A stretch of DNA of 64,000 nucleotides from Pseudomonas fragi. GTDB lineage: Bacteria; Pseudomonadota; Gammaproteobacteria; Pseudomonadales; Pseudomonadaceae. Of the stretch, positions 27,518 through 35,021 are shown piece by piece (position 1 is the stretch's first letter; every line of letters begins with the position of its first letter). The notes under the pieces were generated by a model. The model saw only the letters and a list, made by a program, of their open reading frames with translations. It was not told the origin of the DNA and searched no databases. The DNA is taken from positions 212,517 to 276,516 of the forward strand of contig NZ_NQKQ01000003.1 in assembly GCF_002269505.1 (NCBI RefSeq), given 5' to 3'. Made by a program: the position numbers and the translations under genes.

Positions 27518-28956
27518 TGAACAGTGAAGCGCTTGGTTCTCTAAACGACCTCGACCCGAATTACCCAGTGCCCCGGGTACATGATTTTCTTTCCCGCCCG
27601 GTCAACAGTACCTTTCTGGATTATGTTTTCAATGATCCGTTCGGCTGCCATGTTTTTCCTGGCGATATCCCGGACTATCCAATGCCTTCGTTTTTTGCAG
27701 ACATGGACCGCGATATCACTCAGGCCAGGCAGATTCATCTGTGGGCTTACATTCCCACTTGCCGCTACCGCTGTCATTTCTGTCAATACCCCACGATTAC
27801 CCTGAATCCCAAAAGTGCTTCATCCCGGCAAGTGTTTGTGGATCTGGTGGATTACAACATCAAGGAAGCCAGGATGTGGCTTCAGAAAGTCCCAAGCCTG
27901 GCCAAGGCCGAGGTTGGCGAATTCAATATTTTTGGCGGCACACCTTCGCTGCTCCCGGAACCCGAGCTGCGTCGGCTGATGGATTTTTACCTGCGCCATT
28001 TCAATTTCTCGGCCGCAACCATGCGTTTCGAAGGCGAGCCGGGCAGCCTTGACCGAAACTATCTCCTGTTGTTGAAGGAGCTGGGGTTCACCAAGATCAG
28101 CTTTGGTGCCCAGTCTTTCGATGACCGCATCATCTCTGCCTGTGGGCGCATGCATTCGGCCGCCGAGTGCGAGGAGACCATTCGCCATGCGCGGGAAATA
28201 GGTCTGGATTGGGTCAGTATTGATCTTATCTACGGCATGCTGGGCCAAAGCGTAGACAACATAAAGTACGACATGGAAAAGACGCTTGATCTTGAGCTTT
28301 CCCATGTGGTTATCACCAAGTTGCACATGCAAGAGTTCATGAAAACGCGAACCGGTGTTTCAGGGGACCGACAAAGCCATTGGCAACGAAAAGGGTTGAT
28401 CGGAACCGACAGCATGACTTTTCCCGGTCTGGGCAAGCAGTACCAGATGCGCGAACTGGTTGAGCAGTACCTTACGCCCGACTATCACGAACACCCGACA
28501 ATGTATTTTCATCAGAACCACCTGCAGCCGGAGAAATGGAAGGGGATCATTACCGATCTCGAGACCCAGTATCCGGAAGTCGCTATCGGGCTTGGCGGAA
28601 GTTCGAAATGCACCCGTGCCGAGGCCATCAACATCACCGGCTACAAAAAATACAAGGAGGCGCTTGATGATGACCGTCTTCCCATCGAAGGGAGCCGTGG
28701 TGTCTCGCCGCTGCAACGGGAGGTCAACGCTTTCAAAATGGCGCTTTCCACGCTAGTCCCTGTGGATGACGCCGTATTCAGGCAACGTTTCGAAGGCAGA
28801 AGTTTTTACGACAATCCGATCATCAGTCTTGCGCTGAAAACCCTCCTGGACAAGGCTCTCGTGACCGTCGAAGACAACAGGGTGAGCCTGACGCAAGACG
28901 GCGTGACGCTGGTCGAAGCCATCATCAACACGCAGTTCGTCACGCCGCAGGTCTGA
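27517..28956 (+). CDS. HemN-like radical SAM protein
   Basis: A 479-residue radical SAM enzyme. The start is the ATG at 27517, overlapping the glycosyltransferase TGA by one base. The iron-sulfur motif CxxxCxxC is C82-RYR-C86-HF-C89, followed by the glycine motif EFNIFGGTPSLL and MRFEGEPGSLD. Then comes KISFGAQSFDDRIISACGRMHSA in two parts, KISFGAQSFDD and ACGRMHSA, the HemN/HemW hallmark. The C-terminal HemN-type winged domain is present (about 380-470). This family includes coproporphyrinogen oxidases, HemW, and class C methylases or cyclopropanases in natural-product clusters. The operon with glycosyltransferase and a two-copy protein points to a specialised product, not haem synthesis. 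Confidence 0.85.
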   Translation: MNSEALGSLNDLDPNYPVPRVHDFLSRPVNSTFLDYVFNDPFGCHVFPGDIPDYPMPSFFADMDRDITQARQIHLWAYIPTCRYRCHFCQYPTITLNPKSASSRQVFVDLVDYNIKEARMWLQKVPSLAKAEVGEFNIFGGTPSLLPEPELRRLMDFYLRHFNFSAATMRFEGEPGSLDRNYLLLLKELGFTKISFGAQSFDDRIISACGRMHSAAECEETIRHAREIGLDWVSIDLIYGMLGQSVDNIKYDMEKTLDLELSHVVITKLHMQEFMKTRTGVSGDRQSHWQRKGLIGTDSMTFPGLGKQYQMRELVEQYLTPDYHEHPTMYFHQNHLQPEKWKGIITDLETQYPEVAIGLGGSSKCTRAEAINITGYKKYKEALDDDRLPIEGSRGVSPLQREVNAFKMALSTLVPVDDAVFRQRFEGRSFYDNPIISLALKTLLDKALVTVEDNRVSLTQDGVTLVEAIINTQFVTPQV

Positions 28957-28969
28957 GGAGGGATCACAG

Positions 28970-29776
28970 ATGACCAAGCCAGATACTTGCGACACTCCGG
29001 TTTTCAGCCTGTATTACATCGCCATCGATACCGAGGCTGGCGTTACGCCGCAACAGTTTGAAAGTTTTGTGCGCCGCAAGGGCGTGCACATTGCGTGTTA
29101 TCCCGGCTGGAACTGGACGTTGTTGCGAGGTATTCGGGGGGAGAGGACCGGGCAATACCTCATGCTCTTCGAAGTCGACAATGCTGCGCAACGCGATCTC
29201 TATCTGAACGCAGACGGCAACAAGACCACGCTTGCCCATGAGTTCTGGCTCGAGCATCCCGAAAGCCTGGACATTCTTGGCGAGTGGAAACGCTACGGCA
29301 CGTTCAGTGAATTGCCTACCCTTTATACCGACTATCGATTGCTGGCGCAGAACACCAGAAGCAATGTTGCCTGTGGTCCGCGTTACCAGGAACGTGCCGG
29401 TCAAGCGCCTGTCGAGCGGGTCATCGGCATTCACAATCTGGCGTTGCGCGCGGGCGTTCTGGCACATACCTTCGAGACCTTTATCGCGCAGAACCACCAC
29501 CGTATCGAGGACTATCCCGACTGGAAATTCCGTTTGCTTAAAGGCGAACGGGGAAACCGGCTGGACCAATACGTGGTGCTGATGGAGATCACAAGTCTGG
29601 AGGCGCTGGATGTGTTCTACCCAGAACCTGATATTGCGACCGATCAGGCCGCGACATTCGCCCGAACACATCGCGATACCAAGCAGATGTATGAGGAGTG
29701 GAAGCAACTCGCTTCGTTTTCCGGTTCACCACAGATTTACACTGACTATCTGTCGGTAGCACAGAGCATTGGTTGA
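28970..29776 (+). CDS. Unknown protein made of two copies of one domain
   Basis: A 268-residue protein that I do not recognise. It consists of two similar halves of about 115 residues: YPGWNWTLLRGIRGERTGQY in the first aligns with YPDWKFRLLKGERGNRLDQY in the second. SELPTLYTDYRLLAQ likewise aligns with SGSPQIYTDYLSVAQ. Each half looks like a beta-alpha-beta-beta unit of the dimeric alpha-beta barrel (ABM-like) type, so one chain could form an internal dimer. A good GGAGGG ribosome site precedes the ATG, 13 bases after the radical SAM stop. It has no signal peptide. As the operon partner of a radical SAM enzyme it may be a binding or tailoring protein. Confidence 0.7.
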   Translation: MTKPDTCDTPVFSLYYIAIDTEAGVTPQQFESFVRRKGVHIACYPGWNWTLLRGIRGERTGQYLMLFEVDNAAQRDLYLNADGNKTTLAHEFWLEHPESLDILGEWKRYGTFSELPTLYTDYRLLAQNTRSNVACGPRYQERAGQAPVERVIGIHNLALRAGVLAHTFETFIAQNHHRIEDYPDWKFRLLKGERGNRLDQYVVLMEITSLEALDVFYPEPDIATDQAATFARTHRDTKQMYEEWKQLASFSGSPQIYTDYLSVAQSIG

Positions 29777-30542
29777 GGCGAAGAGTTCGGTAACCGCGGC
29801 GAACGGCACTGGCAATCTTCACCAGCAGCGTTCAACACGAGGCATCTTCTTTATCGCCGGGCTTGCGCCGATTCAGGCTGTCGGGCTAGTCGTGATGCTG
29901 ATTGCGCTCTTCGCCCTGCATGCCAGCGGGCATTTACTGGGCAGGCGTGTAATGGATAGCGACGATTGCGGCGGCGCCTTTCAGGCCCTGTCCCATCCCG
30001 GAGTCCTGTTTATCGCTGTACTGTGCTTTTTGGTCTTTTTGATCGAGGGCGCGATGCTGGACTGGTCAGCCGTGTTTCTCCATATGGAACGCGGTCTGGA
30101 CAAAAGTCAGTCCGGGTTCGGCTATACGCTGTATGCCAGCGCTGTCGCATTGAGCCGGTTTTATGGCGACCGGCTGGTAAAGGCTTATGGTCGCCAACGC
30201 TTGCTTATGCTGGGTAGTGCCTGTGCCTCGGCCGGGCTGCTGCTGATCGTTGCGATCGATCTGCCGGTTGTGACGCTGGCAGGCTTTATCCTTACCGGCA
30301 TGGGTTTGTCCAACATGGTCCCGATCCTGTTCAGCGCTGCAGGCAACCAAACCGATGTTCCGGCTAACTTTGCGCTGTCAGCCGTGACCCTGATCGGCTA
30401 CATGGGCTTACTGAGCGGTCCGGCACTGATCGGCTATGTGGCTAATTAGTGGAGCCTGACCGCAGCGTTCAGCGCGGCAATCGTGATGATGCTGTTTATT
30501 TGTGCCAGTGCCCGACGCATTGCACGCAACGGCCTTGGCTGA
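29769..30542 (+). pseudogene. MFS transporter pseudogene (internal deletion and in-frame stop)
   Basis: The frame encodes the second half of a YbjJ-like 12-helix MFS protein. A short N-terminal piece (RSTRGIFFIAGLAP) is joined directly to what looks like helix 6 (IQAVGLVVMLIALFAL), so roughly 150 residues covering helices 1-5 are missing. A TAG at 30447-30449 then interrupts the last helix; the frame continues as WSLTAAFSAAIVMMLF to TGA at 30542. Both lesions make a working transporter unlikely. It follows the two-copy protein without a gap and may have been the export gene of that operon. Confidence 0.75.
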
Positions 30543-30584
30543 TGTGTATTCAAACGGCTCTAAGCAGCGCCTGTTGCCAACACA

Positions 30585-31056
30585 CTACTCGATCAAAAAT
30601 GCAGCGCCGCCGACATCCAGCCCGGACTCCTGCAGTGCTTGGTCCGCAATACGTCCGTAATCGGCTGCCATCGTTAAGTACGACGGCATCTGCTTCGATA
30701 TATTCGACACCAAGCCCAGGTGCGCTCTTGAGCTTGATCGTGCCGTTAGCGATCAGTTCGCTGGCTCCGACATCGATGTAGTAACCGGAACCACGGCGAA
30801 CATACTTCATGAAAAGACCAGACTCGTCGTCACCGAAATCGAGCATGAAGCCAGCCTTGGCCAGGCGCTCGTAGAAGTTCTTGTCACGCTCCTTGATCGC
30901 GTCAAAGATAGGTTGGTGGAAGCTTGGCATCACCTTGTACGGGATCGAGGCGAACAGCATATCGGCCCTGTCCGTGGTCAAACCTGTCTCCAGGGCGTCT
31001 TCCGAGTAAAGCCCGCCGAAGATCAGATCCATCAAACTGTCGGAACGCACGATTGG
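30585..31056 (-). pseudogene. Flavin-containing monooxygenase fragment
   Basis: On the minus strand, 31050 to about 30660 encodes an internal piece of an FAD-dependent monooxygenase: VRSDSLMDLIFGGLYSEDAL, SIPYKVMPSFHQPIFDAI, AGFMLDFGDDESGLFMKYV and GSGYYIDVGASELI. Similarity stops at about VVLNDGSRL, where the family continues PADLIVYATGYGSMN. A +1 shift gives ADYGRIADQALQ, running to TAG at 30585. The FAD- and NADPH-binding N-terminus and the C-terminus are missing. It is a decayed remnant, in line with the neighbouring MFS pseudogene. Confidence 0.75.
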
Positions 31057-31192
31057 GCTAGGGGTGGATAGGATGAATGCCCAGGTGCCTGCAGGCAGGG
31101 GATCACCTTGCCAAGGATTTTCCGTTATTCGATCAGTGTTTTTAATTCGATCTATAGTCTCTGTTCCTGAAAATGCTTACGGAACGCTCGAT

Positions 31193-32680
31193 ATGAGGCT
31201 TAAATCTGCCAAGGCCAATTCGCGTTTTACTTACTGTCAGCCTGTTGAACTTGATGTTCATGACCTGTGCACCTGTAGCTCACCGGCCATACAGGATTTT
31301 CACGCGAGAATGATGCTCGATCTGTCTCGACGTGACGTCTATAGCGGTCTCAAACCCAAAGCTCCGCAGCTTTCTGAAGTGCGCCCATCGAGTGCTTCAG
31401 GACAGGGCTCGAACGCTGAATCCAGCGCGAGCACGCTGTTGCTCAAGAATCTTCGCTTATTCAACGGCAGCGTTGTGCTTGACGATAGCGTCTGTATCCT
31501 GATCAAGGATGGCGTGATCGACTCACTGCTGCCCGCCAATACCGATGTCGAAGGCGTCGTGGTTATCGATTGCGGGCGAAGGGTGGTAATGCCGGGATTG
31601 ATTGATGCCCATTGGCACACTACGTTAGCGGGCATCACGCAACTTGACGCGATGAGTGCAGACCCGGGCTATATCCATTTAATCGCCGCCCGCGAAGCAG
31701 AAAGTACCTTGATGCGCGGCTTTACGACGGTACGCGATCCTGGGGGACCTTCGTTTGCCTTGAAGCGTGCTATTGATGAGGGCGTTATTGCAGGGCCTCG
31801 TATTTATCCTTCCGGCGCCATGATTTCACAGACCTCTGGCCACGGTGATTTCAGGATGCGATCAGAGATTCCCCGCAACTCACTCAGGCCATTGAGCGTG
31901 ACTGAACAGCTGGGTGCTGCCGCCATCGCCGATGGTGATGCCGAAGTGCTCAGACGGGCCAGAGAGCAGCTTATGCTCGGGGCATCACAGCTAAAATTGA
32001 TGGCCGGTGGCGGCGTCGCGTCTACTTATGATCATCTCGATAGCACCCAGTTTCTGGAGTCAGAATTAAGAATGGCGGTTGAAGCCGCTGCCGATTGGGG
32101 CACCTATGTGATGGTGCATGCGTATACGCCCAGAAGTATCCAGCGCGCCATTCGAGCCGGTGTGAAATCGATCGAGCACGGTCAACTGGCTGATGAAGAA
32201 ACCGTGCGCATGATGGCAGACAACGATATCTGGTGGAGTCTTCAGCCTTTTCTGCAAGATGAAGATGCCAATGTTTACCCTGATCCTGTACGGCGTGAGC
32301 GTCAGCGCGTGGTGGCTGAGGGCACCGCGAGAGCCTATGAGTTTGCTCAGCGCTTCAATATAAAAACGGCCTGGGGGACAGATGTTTTATTTAATCCGCA
32401 GAAAACATCCACTCAGGGAAGACAGCTTGCAAAGCTGACCCGGTTTTACGCCGCACACGACGTCGTGAACATGGCGACAAAGATGAATGGAGAACTGTTG
32501 GGGCTGTCAGGAGCCCGCAATCCATATCCCGGTAAAATTGGCCGGATAGAACCAGGCGCATTGGCCGATCTGTTGGTTGTCGAGGGTGATCCCACGGTAA
32601 GCCTGGCGTTTCTGGAGACCCCGGATGCAACTATCAGCCTGATCATGAAAGGCGGGAAAGTATATAAGAAGAACTTCTAA
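31193..32680 (+). CDS. Amidohydrolase family protein, imidazolonepropionase/Xaa-Pro dipeptidase-like
   Basis: A 495-residue metal-dependent hydrolase if it starts at 31193. The catalytic domain begins near residue 80 (TLLLKNLRLFNG), and the metal site motif is DAHWHTT, the H-x-H of subtype I amidohydrolases. Further ligands are the Lys of LKLMAGGGV (probably carboxylated), the His of MVHAYTPRS and of SIEHGQL, and the Asp of AWGTDVLF. The C-terminus closes the small beta-sandwich (GALADLLVVEGDP). The N-terminal 75 or so residues have no match and may be a poor start choice; an ATG at 31310 is an alternative. There is no signal peptide. It lies 39 bases upstream of a GST gene. Confidence 0.8.
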   Translation: MRLKSAKANSRFTYCQPVELDVHDLCTCSSPAIQDFHARMMLDLSRRDVYSGLKPKAPQLSEVRPSSASGQGSNAESSASTLLLKNLRLFNGSVVLDDSVCILIKDGVIDSLLPANTDVEGVVVIDCGRRVVMPGLIDAHWHTTLAGITQLDAMSADPGYIHLIAAREAESTLMRGFTTVRDPGGPSFALKRAIDEGVIAGPRIYPSGAMISQTSGHGDFRMRSEIPRNSLRPLSVTEQLGAAAIADGDAEVLRRAREQLMLGASQLKLMAGGGVASTYDHLDSTQFLESELRMAVEAAADWGTYVMVHAYTPRSIQRAIRAGVKSIEHGQLADEETVRMMADNDIWWSLQPFLQDEDANVYPDPVRRERQRVVAEGTARAYEFAQRFNIKTAWGTDVLFNPQKTSTQGRQLAKLTRFYAAHDVVNMATKMNGELLGLSGARNPYPGKIGRIEPGALADLLVVEGDPTVSLAFLETPDATISLIMKGGKVYKKNF

Positions 32681-32719
32681 TCATCAGTAGCTGTATGCAC
32701 ATCATCAGAGAGAGCCTTT

Positions 32720-33349
32720 ATGATCACACTTCACCACCTCAACGCGTCCCGATCGCTGCGTATCCTTTGGCTACTTGAGGAAATGGGAGAGCCTTACACC
32801 CTGATTCGCTATCAGCGTGACCCTGCCACTCGTCTCGCCCCGGCCTCACTGAAAAACATTCACCCCCTGGGCAAGTCACCGGTGATTGAGCTGGACGGGC
32901 AGGTGCTGGTTGAATCCGGCGCCATCGTCGAATACCTGATCCGCCGGTTTGCGCCCCGGCTGGAGCCCGCGTTCAGCTCACCGGATTATCTTCAATACCT
33001 GCAATGGATTCACTTTGCGGAAAGCTCGGCGATGGTGCCGGTGCTACTCAAGCTGTTTACCCAGTTTGAGATCAATGCCGGGACTCAGCTCAAGTTCCTG
33101 GACGGCTACACCCGGACTGAGTTTGATAAAGTCCTGGGGTTTCTGGACAGTGCGCTTGCGAACAGAACCTTTATTGTGGGGGACACATTGTCAGGAGCTG
33201 ACTTTATGCTGGCCTTTGTTGCTATCACAGTGGTCGAGCAGATGAAGTGCGGGGCGCAGTACCCGCACCTGCAGGCTTACCTGCAACGTCTGGCGGCACT
33301 GGACAGCTGGAAACGAGCATTGAAGCTCGAGAGTGAACTCGACGAATAG
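32720..33349 (+). CDS. Glutathione S-transferase
   Basis: A 209-residue GST with the N-terminal thioredoxin-like domain (residues 1-80). This has ASRSLRILWLLEEMGEPYTL with the catalytic Ser near residue 10-12, GKSPVIEL with the cis-Pro, and VESGAIVEYL with the glutathione-binding E-S pair. The C-terminal helical domain has the N-capping box SGADFMLAF near residue 160. GAGAGAG lies before the start. It probably conjugates or dechlorinates an electrophile, possibly linked to the upstream amidohydrolase. Confidence 0.92.
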   Translation: MITLHHLNASRSLRILWLLEEMGEPYTLIRYQRDPATRLAPASLKNIHPLGKSPVIELDGQVLVESGAIVEYLIRRFAPRLEPAFSSPDYLQYLQWIHFAESSAMVPVLLKLFTQFEINAGTQLKFLDGYTRTEFDKVLGFLDSALANRTFIVGDTLSGADFMLAFVAITVVEQMKCGAQYPHLQAYLQRLAALDSWKRALKLESELDE

Positions 33350-33359
33350 TTGGGGTGCG

Positions 33360-33403
33360 TCTGGTGATGCGGGAGCGGGCTGGCTCGCTCCCACAGAGGG
33401 TGG
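33360..33403. repeat. REP-like hairpin
   Basis: GCGGGAGCGGGCTGGCTCGC followed by TCCCACAG (about 33368-33395) forms a hairpin of the same family as the REP copies near 8.4 and 53.2 kb. It separates the convergent GST and XenA genes. Confidence 0.65.
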
Positions 33404-33411
33404 AATCGAAC

Positions 33412-34503
33412 TTATCTGTAGCGTTCAAGCCAGTGCGCGTAGGGCGCTGGGAGTGTCCAGGAGGCCTTTTCTACCCCCAGTTCCTTGGCTGCAAAGTACG
33501 GCCAGTGTGGATCCGCCAAGTGCGCCCGGCCCACGGACACCAGGTCCAGCTGGCGAGATTCTATAGCGGCATTTGCCAGCTGCGGGGTACCAAAGCCCCA
33601 TGCAGAAGTCACAGGCAGACCGGACTCACGACGCACCCGTTCGGCGATCGGGCCTAGAAAGGCGGGGCCCCACGGGATATTGGTTTGCGGGATGGTGAAA
33701 CCTACACTGACGCTTAACAGGTCAAGCCCACCGTCCTTGAAGCGTCGCGCCAACTCGATCGATTCACTCAGGGTCTGCTCATCGCGCCCGTCGTACTCGA
33801 TAACCCCGAAGCGCGCAGTGAGCGGCAGATTCTCCGGCCACACCTCACGTACAGCGGCCAGCGTCTCAAGCAAGAATCGGCTGCGGTTTTCAAAGCTGCC
33901 ACCGTACTCATCGGTGCGCTGGTTGGAGTGCTCGGAGAAGAAGCTCTGGCCCAGGTAGCCGTGCGCAAAGTGCAGCTCGATCCATTCAAACCCGGCATCG
34001 CGGGCCCGACGTGCCGCATCCACGAAGTCCTGGCGCACGCGGGCAATGTCTTCATGGGACATTTGCTTGGGGACTTTAGGCAGGTTGGCGCCAAACGCGA
34101 CAGGCGAGGGCGCAATCGTCTGCCAACCCTCGGGGTTGCCTTCAGGAATGTGATCATCGCCTTCCCAGGGCCGGTTGGCGCTGGCTTTGCGACCGGCATG
34201 CGCGATCTGAATACCGGGCACAGAACCGGCATCCTTGATCGCCTTTACCATAGGTACAAAAGCCTGGGCATGGGCATCGCTCCAGATGCCTGCGCATCCG
34301 GGGGTGATACGTCCTTCCGGGGAAACGGCCGTCGCCTCGATCACAACCAGGCCAGCGCCGCCCCTTGCCAGACCGGCCAGGTGGACCAAATGCCAGTCAT
34401 TGACCATGCCGTTTTCTGCCATGTACTGACACATCGGCGGAATGGCAATGCGGTTTCTTAAGGTGACGTCTTTTAAGGTGTAGGGTTCGAACAGGGCAGA
34501 CAT
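33412..34503 (-). CDS. xenA: Old yellow enzyme, xenobiotic reductase A
   Basis: The start at 34503 (GGAG upstream) gives 363 residues, the length of XenA from Pseudomonas putida, and the sequence follows it closely from MSALFEPYTLKDVTLRNRIA to the C-terminus APYAHWLERYR. Active-site residues are C25 (PPMCQYM), the H178/H181 pair (ELHFAHGY) that binds the substrate carbonyl or nitro group, and the FMN-binding GRAHLADPHW. XenA uses NADPH to reduce nitro compounds, nitroglycerin and activated C=C bonds. It is divergent from an ArsR-type regulator, which probably represses it. Confidence 0.95.
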   Translation of the reverse strand: MSALFEPYTLKDVTLRNRIAIPPMCQYMAENGMVNDWHLVHLAGLARGGAGLVVIEATAVSPEGRITPGCAGIWSDAHAQAFVPMVKAIKDAGSVPGIQIAHAGRKASANRPWEGDDHIPEGNPEGWQTIAPSPVAFGANLPKVPKQMSHEDIARVRQDFVDAARRARDAGFEWIELHFAHGYLGQSFFSEHSNQRTDEYGGSFENRSRFLLETLAAVREVWPENLPLTARFGVIEYDGRDEQTLSESIELARRFKDGGLDLLSVSVGFTIPQTNIPWGPAFLGPIAERVRRESGLPVTSAWGFGTPQLANAAIESRQLDLVSVGRAHLADPHWPYFAAKELGVEKASWTLPAPYAHWLERYR

Positions 34504-34532
34504 GGGCAGGCTCCAGTAGATTGATTCGCTTG

Positions 34533-34548
34533 TTCGATAGTAATCGAA
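34533..34548. promoter_or_regulatory. Palindromic operator between xenA and the ArsR-type gene
   Basis: TTCGAT-AGTA-ATCGAA is a perfect 6-4-6 palindrome, 30 bases before the xenA start and about 40 before the regulator start. A weaker repeat with TTCG and TCGA ends lies at about 34570-34583. Palindromes in this place are typical ArsR-family repressor sites controlling both divergent genes. Confidence 0.6.
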
Positions 34549-34586
34549 GTATGGCATTCATTAAAAGCCTTCGTTATCATCGACAC

Positions 34587-34886
34587 ATGCGTACCTTCAA
34601 ACATCCTGTTCCATCTGACTTTATTCTCGAGCGTTTGCTTTACGCCCTGAGCGACCCCGTCCGTCTCGAGATTGTCCGCTACCTTGCGGGCGTCACTGAA
34701 GCCTCGTGCGGCGAGCTGGATGGTGGTCGACCCAAGTCCAGCATGTCCCATCACTTTCGGGTCTTGCGCGATGCAGGGCTTGTTCATACCCGAAATATCG
34801 GCACCACGCACATGAACTCACTGCGCACGCAGGAGCTCAATCAGCGCTTCCCAGGCTTGCTGGATTGCATCCTGTCCCAGGCCTGA
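34587..34886 (+). CDS. ArsR-type winged-helix regulator
   Basis: A 99-residue DNA-binding protein if it starts at the ATG at 34587; the frame is open further upstream, but those residues cross the promoter. It has an ArsR-type winged helix: LLYALSDPVRLEIVRYLAG and the recognition helix SSMSHHFRVLRDAGLVHTRN. No cysteine-rich metal motif is present, so the signal is probably not arsenic but perhaps the reactive compounds XenA removes. It is divergent from xenA with a 6-4-6 palindrome between them. Confidence 0.85.
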   Translation: MRTFKHPVPSDFILERLLYALSDPVRLEIVRYLAGVTEASCGELDGGRPKSSMSHHFRVLRDAGLVHTRNIGTTHMNSLRTQELNQRFPGLLDCILSQA

Positions 34887-35021
34887 GTGACTGGCGACGC
34901 CTCTTCAACCCTGGGGCGTCGCAACCGCCACAACCGACGCGCACGGGCATGTAACGCAGACACACTGGTATCTGCGCACGTGATCCTGTGGTCTCGGCAA
35001 TTTCCCTCTGTTACGCCAGGA

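Noticed and set aside
30585..30671. 28-residue frame on - within the monooxygenase fragment
   Set aside because: It is most simply the frame-shifted remainder of the decayed monooxygenase gene; a peptide-precursor reading has no support.
34894..34922. Hairpin GCGACGCC/GGCGTCGC after the ArsR-type gene
   Set aside because: The stem is good but lacks a following T-run, so terminator function could not be supported.
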